Below the pieces are notes generated by a model that did not search any database, was not told the origin of the DNA, and was given only the letters and a program-made list of their open reading frames with translations. Source: an uncultured Dialister sp. (GTDB lineage Bacteria; Bacillota; Negativicutes; Veillonellales; Dialisteraceae). From it: DNA of 8,982 bases. This document shows, in pieces, positions 6,471 through 8,982 of the stretch. A program made the translations under genes and the position numbers. The stretch spans positions 1 through 8,982 of the forward strand of contig NZ_UPZP01000091.1 in assembly GCF_900538805.1 (NCBI RefSeq), in the 5' to 3' direction. Position 1 is the stretch's first letter. Each line of letters starts with the position of its first letter.

Positions 6471-6737
6471 TGAAAGAAGAGACAGAAATCCTGCAGCTTT
6501 TATCCTATGCCCGTGCCAATCTCTTTGTCTAAGAAGCCCCCCTGTTGTCTGCATAGGACAGTATTATTTTACTCAAAAGAGTTTTAGTAAAATCCTTTTG
6601 AGTAAAATGACAAACAGGAACAGTCCGGGACCTGATGCACCATTTCTGCCTGCTTTCAAGAAAATACCGGACGCAGGCAGGAAGCTCCTATCCGGTCCAA
6701 AGAAATGAGACATACCCCTCGAATACCTAATCCAATG
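6471..6737. other. Non-coding stretch with nested inverted repeats
   Basis: No gene is supported here. Several inverted repeats are visible. TCCTATGC (6503-6510) pairs with GCATAGGA (6551-6558). CCTGTTGTC (6541-6549) pairs with GACAAACAGG (6609-6618) with one bulge and encloses the 14-bp repeat at 6566-6608. GTCCGG (6623-6628) pairs with CCGGAC (6667-6672), and CTGCCTGC (6646-6653) pairs with GCAGGCAG (6673-6680). Some of these exclude one another, so this could be a structured RNA leader, a degenerate repeat element or an operator cluster. Confidence 0.45.
6566..6608. repeat. Perfect 14-bp inverted repeat with palindromic loop
   Basis: ATTTTACTCAAAAG (6566-6579) and its exact reverse complement (6595-6608) flank a 15-base centre. 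That centre contains a further palindrome, TTTTA-G-TAAAA. The right-arm word GAGTAAAAT recurs at 6786-6794, where its last six bases form the candidate -10 box of the ATPase promoter. No T-run follows, so this is not a terminator. A protein binding site or element terminus is more likely. Confidence 0.7.
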
Positions 6738-6844
6738 AAAAATGTGTGTTTTTTTCATATATTAGTTTGAAAAATGTGAAAAATAGAGTAAAATATAGCT
6801 GAAAAATGTGAATTTAAAAGTGATAAAGCTCGCAAAAATGTGAA
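6738..6844 (+). repeat. Four AAAAATGTG boxes at exact 32-bp period
   Basis: The 9-mer AAAAATGTG begins at 6738, 6770, 6802 and 6834, exactly 32 bases apart each time. The last three continue to AAAAATGTGAA. The rest of each 32-base unit is not conserved, so this is a phased box array and not a simple tandem duplication. Thirty-two bases is about three helical turns, putting all four boxes on one face of the DNA. Box 2 overlaps the candidate -35, box 3 lies at the likely transcription start, and box 4 runs into the AAGGAGG ribosome site of the ATPase. The layout suggests cooperative repressor or self-binding. Confidence 0.8.
6767..6794 (+). promoter_or_regulatory. Candidate promoter of the ATPase-phosphatase pair
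   Basis: TTGAAA (6767-6772), a 16-base spacer and TAAAAT (6789-6794) form a fair sigma-70-like promoter inside the box array. The predicted start near 6801 coincides with the third box. AT-rich sequence makes chance matches likely, so this is tentative. Confidence 0.4.
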
Positions 6845-6853
6845 GGAGGGCAT

Positions 6854-8218
6854 ATGGAACTTTTGAAACGAAAAGTATCGGACCTTTTGATTCAATGGAA
6901 GAACGACCCGGACCATCTGCCGCTGATTATCAAAGGGGCCCGTCAGATCGGGAAAACGGAATCCATCCGCCATTTCGGGAAGACCCGGTATAAGCATTAT
7001 GTGGAAATTAATTTCATCCTGCAGAAGCAGTTCCGGACAATCTTTGATGACGGCTTTGATGTGGACCAAATCATCAAGAATATCACTTTTATCAATCCGG
7101 ATTTACAGATTACTCCCTACGACACGCTGATTTTCTTCGACGAAATCCAGGCCTGTATCAACGGGGCTGCCAGTCTGAAAGCCTTTAAGATGGATGGCCG
7201 GTATGATGTCATCTGCTCCGGTTCCCTCATGGGCATCAATTATCAGGAAATCGAATCAAACAGCGTGGGCTACAAGCAGGACTATGTCATGTACTCCCTG
7301 GACTTTGAGGAATTTCTGTGGGCCAAAGGGTATAAGCCGGAGCAGATTGAAGAATTATATGAGCGCATGATTCAGGTCCGACCCCTGACGGCCTCCCAGA
7401 TGGAGGCCCTTCTTCAGGCCTTCCACGAATATATGATTGTAGGCGGAATGCCTGCCATTGTATCCCGCTTTATGCGGCAGAACAATTACTTCGGCATACT
7501 ACAGATGCAGCAGCAGATTCTGCTGGACTACGAAGAGGACATCACCAAGTATGCCGGCGGACTGGATAAAGCAAAAATATTGAATGTGTATCGGTCCATC
7601 CCCGTATTTCTGGGAAAATCAAATAAGAAATTCCAGATTTCCAAAGTAGCCCGGGGGGCCAGGAATCGGGACTATGTGGGCGTCGTCGACTGGCTGGACA
7701 ATGCGGGTATTGTAAATATCTGCTACAACCTGGAAATGCCGGAGCTCCCATTAAAAGGCAATTATAACCCCTTTGATTATAAATTATATTTCGGAGACCC
7801 CGGCCTCCTGATTGGCTCACTGGATGAAGAATCACAGCAGGACCTCAGGTATAACCGCAACTTTAATATCTACAAAGGCGCCCTCTACGAAAATGTGGTC
7901 AGCGATATGCTGAAAAAGCAGGGATTCCCTCTGTTCTTCTATAAGAATGGCACCTCCACCGTAGAAATGGATTTCATGGTAAGGGACATAGACTCCCTGG
8001 TGCCGGTGGAAGTCAAAGCGAACCGCGGCGCTGCCATTTCGCTGAATAAAATGATTACCGGAAAGTCCTACGGGGACATCCATTATGGAATCAAAGTAGG
8101 AAATCTAAATATAGGATATAATGGGCTGTTTTATACTTTTCCCTACTTCCTCACATTCCTCCTGAAACGATTCCTTGCACACCGAAAGGAGGCATCCCAT
8201 GACTATGCAGAATCATGA
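6854..8218 (+). CDS. AAA-family ATPase with AAA_14 and DUF4143 domains
   Basis: This 454-residue protein belongs to the large and mostly uncharacterised AAA_14-DUF4143 ATPase family. The Walker A motif GARQIGKT (28-35, Lys34) is preceded by LPLIIK. The Walker B motif is LIFFDEIQA (92-100, Asp96 and Glu97), and a sensor-like CSGSLMG sits at 121-127. The DUF4143 part follows from about 225 (LLDYEEDITKYAG onward). Its C-terminal segment has a PD-(D/E)XK-like set: Glu346 in GALYENVVSDML, Asp373 in VEMDFMV, and Glu386-x-Lys388 in VPVEVKAN. It may therefore bind or cut nucleic acid (family-based inference). The start at ATG 6854 follows AAGGAGG (6843-6849), only 4 bases away. The stop lies 20 bases inside the phosphatase gene, so the final residues are encoded by that gene's ribosome site and first codons. 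The tail HRKEASHDYAES may thus be a by-product of overlap. Function is unknown. Confidence 0.9.
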   Translation: MELLKRKVSDLLIQWKNDPDHLPLIIKGARQIGKTESIRHFGKTRYKHYVEINFILQKQFRTIFDDGFDVDQIIKNITFINPDLQITPYDTLIFFDEIQACINGAASLKAFKMDGRYDVICSGSLMGINYQEIESNSVGYKQDYVMYSLDFEEFLWAKGYKPEQIEELYERMIQVRPLTASQMEALLQAFHEYMIVGGMPAIVSRFMRQNNYFGILQMQQQILLDYEEDITKYAGGLDKAKILNVYRSIPVFLGKSNKKFQISKVARGARNRDYVGVVDWLDNAGIVNICYNLEMPELPLKGNYNPFDYKLYFGDPGLLIGSLDEESQQDLRYNRNFNIYKGALYENVVSDMLKKQGFPLFFYKNGTSTVEMDFMVRDIDSLVPVEVKANRGAAISLNKMITGKSYGDIHYGIKVGNLNIGYNGLFYTFPYFLTFLLKRFLAHRKEASHDYAES

Positions 8219-8673
8219 AAATAAAATCCACATCCTCTTCATCTGCCACGGCAATATCTGCCGCTCTCCCATGGCGGAAATGGTAATGAAGGAAATGGTG
8301 CGGCAGAAAGGGCTGGAAGCGAAATTTGAAATTTCCTCCATGGCCGCCACCACTGAGGAGATGGGCCATGACATATACCCGCCGGCCAAAAGAGCCCTGG
8401 ATGCCCACCACATTCCCTATACCAAAAGAAAAGCCTCCCTCATTACAGAGAGAGACTACAGATGGGCGGACTACATCATTGCCATGGACGCGGAAAATAT
8501 CCATGACCTGTCCCGCCTCACCCAGGGGGATCCGGAGAAAAAAAATCTCCCGCCTTCTTGACTGGGCGGGAGAAGCAAGGGATGTGGCAGACCCTTGGTA
8601 TACGGGAAATTTTGAGAAAACCTATGAGGATATAGAAAAGGGCTGCCGGGCGGTGCTGGAGAAGCTTTCCTGA
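8199..8673 (+). pseudogene. Low-molecular-weight protein-tyrosine phosphatase, frameshifted at an A8 run
   Basis: The product starts at ATG 8199, six bases after AAAGGAGG (8185-8192), and opens IHILFICHGNICRSPMAE. The phosphatase P-loop CHGNICRS (16-23) carries nucleophile Cys16 and Arg22. In the first frame it ends early at 8561, giving 120 residues. The rest of the family sequence, including the general-acid motif DPWYTGNFE (Asp131 in the restored numbering) and the helix KTYEDIEKGCRAVLEKL, lies in the +1 frame and ends at 8673. The switch falls exactly at eight A residues (8538-8545). Seven A would give a continuous 157-residue protein, a normal length for the family. The truncated form lacks the catalytic aspartate and should be inactive or nearly so. 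Causes could be a recent mutation, slippage-based phase variation, transcriptional slippage that restores the frame, or a sequencing error. The gene overlaps the ATPase by 20 bases and is probably translationally coupled to it. Confidence 0.88.
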
Positions 8674-8686
8674 AAATGGGTGCATA

Positions 8687-8733
8687 AAAAAGAGGCCGTG
8701 AGAAACGGGTATCATCTCTCGCGGCCTCTTTTT
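8687..8733 (+). terminator. Strong rho-independent terminator
   Basis: A 17-bp stem (8687-8703 with 8717-8733, one G-U pair) has a 13-base loop, an A5 start and a T5 end. It begins 13 bases after the phosphatase stop in the restored frame. Its A/T symmetry lets it work from both sides. Confidence 0.9.
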
Positions 8734-8810
8734 CTCATGCCACCCAAAAAACTCCTGATTCCTCCCATGCTGATGCGCGGCAGGGTTCAGGCGTTCTGTT
8801 TCAGTGAATC

Positions 8811-8982
8811 GGCCACGGGCCGCGCTGATTCATGGGCTGTCTGATTTCATTCTTGAATTTATACGCAATACAAGGAATGGGATTCCGCGAATAGCGAGCT
8901 ATTTAAGGAATTCCATGACGAAGTAGTGCGTATAAATTCTTATGAAATCAGACTCTGCCAATGAATCAGTGCTGCCCGCAGG
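8811..8982. repeat. Long imperfect palindrome (copy 2 of the edge repeat)
   Basis: The axis is at 8896/8897 inside AATAGC-GA-GCTATT. The left arm (8811-8895) and right arm (8898-8982) pair imperfectly over about 85 bases each. Long identical blocks include CTGATTCAT, TCTGATTTCAT and GAATTTATACGCA, with a few small indels. The right arm repeats the first 74 bases of the window in direct orientation. The structure has no reading frame and no terminal T-run. It resembles a MITE-like or large REP-like element. It may continue past the window end. Bases 8734-8810 show nothing recognisable. Confidence 0.75.

Noticed and set aside
6566..6608. Transcription terminator
   Set aside because: The stem is AT-rich with a 15-base loop and no T-run follows; it is also far from the end of any gene.
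6034..6708. Plus-strand 224-residue reading frame
   Set aside because: It lies opposite the clear alkyltransferase gene for much of its length and runs into the repeat-rich non-coding stretch. No recognisable domain or ribosome site.
6738..6844. CRISPR-like repeat-spacer array in the AAAAATGTG boxes
   Set aside because: The conserved part is only 9-11 bases, the period is 32 and the last box overlaps a ribosome site. A box array for protein binding fits better.

Overview
The window looks like accessory chromosome of an anaerobic Firmicutes-type bacterium. Shine-Dalgarno sites are strong, sigma-70-like promoters are AT-rich, and GC-rich housekeeping-type genes are mixed with AT-rich genes. 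The simple-repeat-laden intergenic regions and the dicarboxylate-type transporter would fit a gut Negativicutes member such as the Dialister/Megasphaera group. That placement is a weak inference from style, not from a marker gene.

Layout: (1) 1-360 holds half of a palindromic repeat, a terminator hairpin, a ~53-bp repeat module and a 17-copy heptanucleotide array. (2) A LysR-type regulator lies on the minus strand (350-1264), divergent from a 12-TM-class DASS/SLC13-like anion transporter (1747-3153, plus). The ~480 bp between them is packed with short hairpins and tandem repeats of period 8, 9 and 10, including an inverted copy of the module at 190-242. The regulator is therefore bracketed by inward-facing modules. 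(3) After a terminator comes a markedly AT-rich two-gene cassette: a DUF262-DUF1524 (GmrSD/SspE-type) nuclease (3353-5089), then an ATP-grasp enzyme of the R2K/DUF4343 type (5140-5874). A bidirectional terminator closes it. This is the best candidate for an uncharacterised defence unit. (4) A minus-strand ogt-type DNA alkyltransferase follows (5935-6396). (5) A ~460-bp non-coding stretch contains a perfect 14-bp inverted repeat and four AAAAATGTG boxes at an exact 32-bp period. These boxes overlay the promoter and ribosome binding site of an AAA_14/DUF4143 ATPase (6854-8218). (6) The ATPase stop overlaps the start of a low-molecular-weight tyrosine phosphatase gene (8199-8673), which is broken by a frameshift in an A8 run. 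(7) A strong terminator and a ~170-bp imperfect palindrome end the window. The right arm of that palindrome is a direct repeat of the first 74 bases of the window.

How the genes may work together: the LysR protein probably controls the divergent transporter. The DUF262 nuclease and the ATP-grasp enzyme appear to share one transcript and may form a nucleic-acid-restricting system with a peptide- or small-molecule-ligating partner. The ATPase and phosphatase form a second translationally coupled pair, probably under iteron-type control. The whole ~8.9 kb lies between related repeats, consistent with a mosaic, transfer-prone region. All functions are read from motifs by eye; no searches were run.
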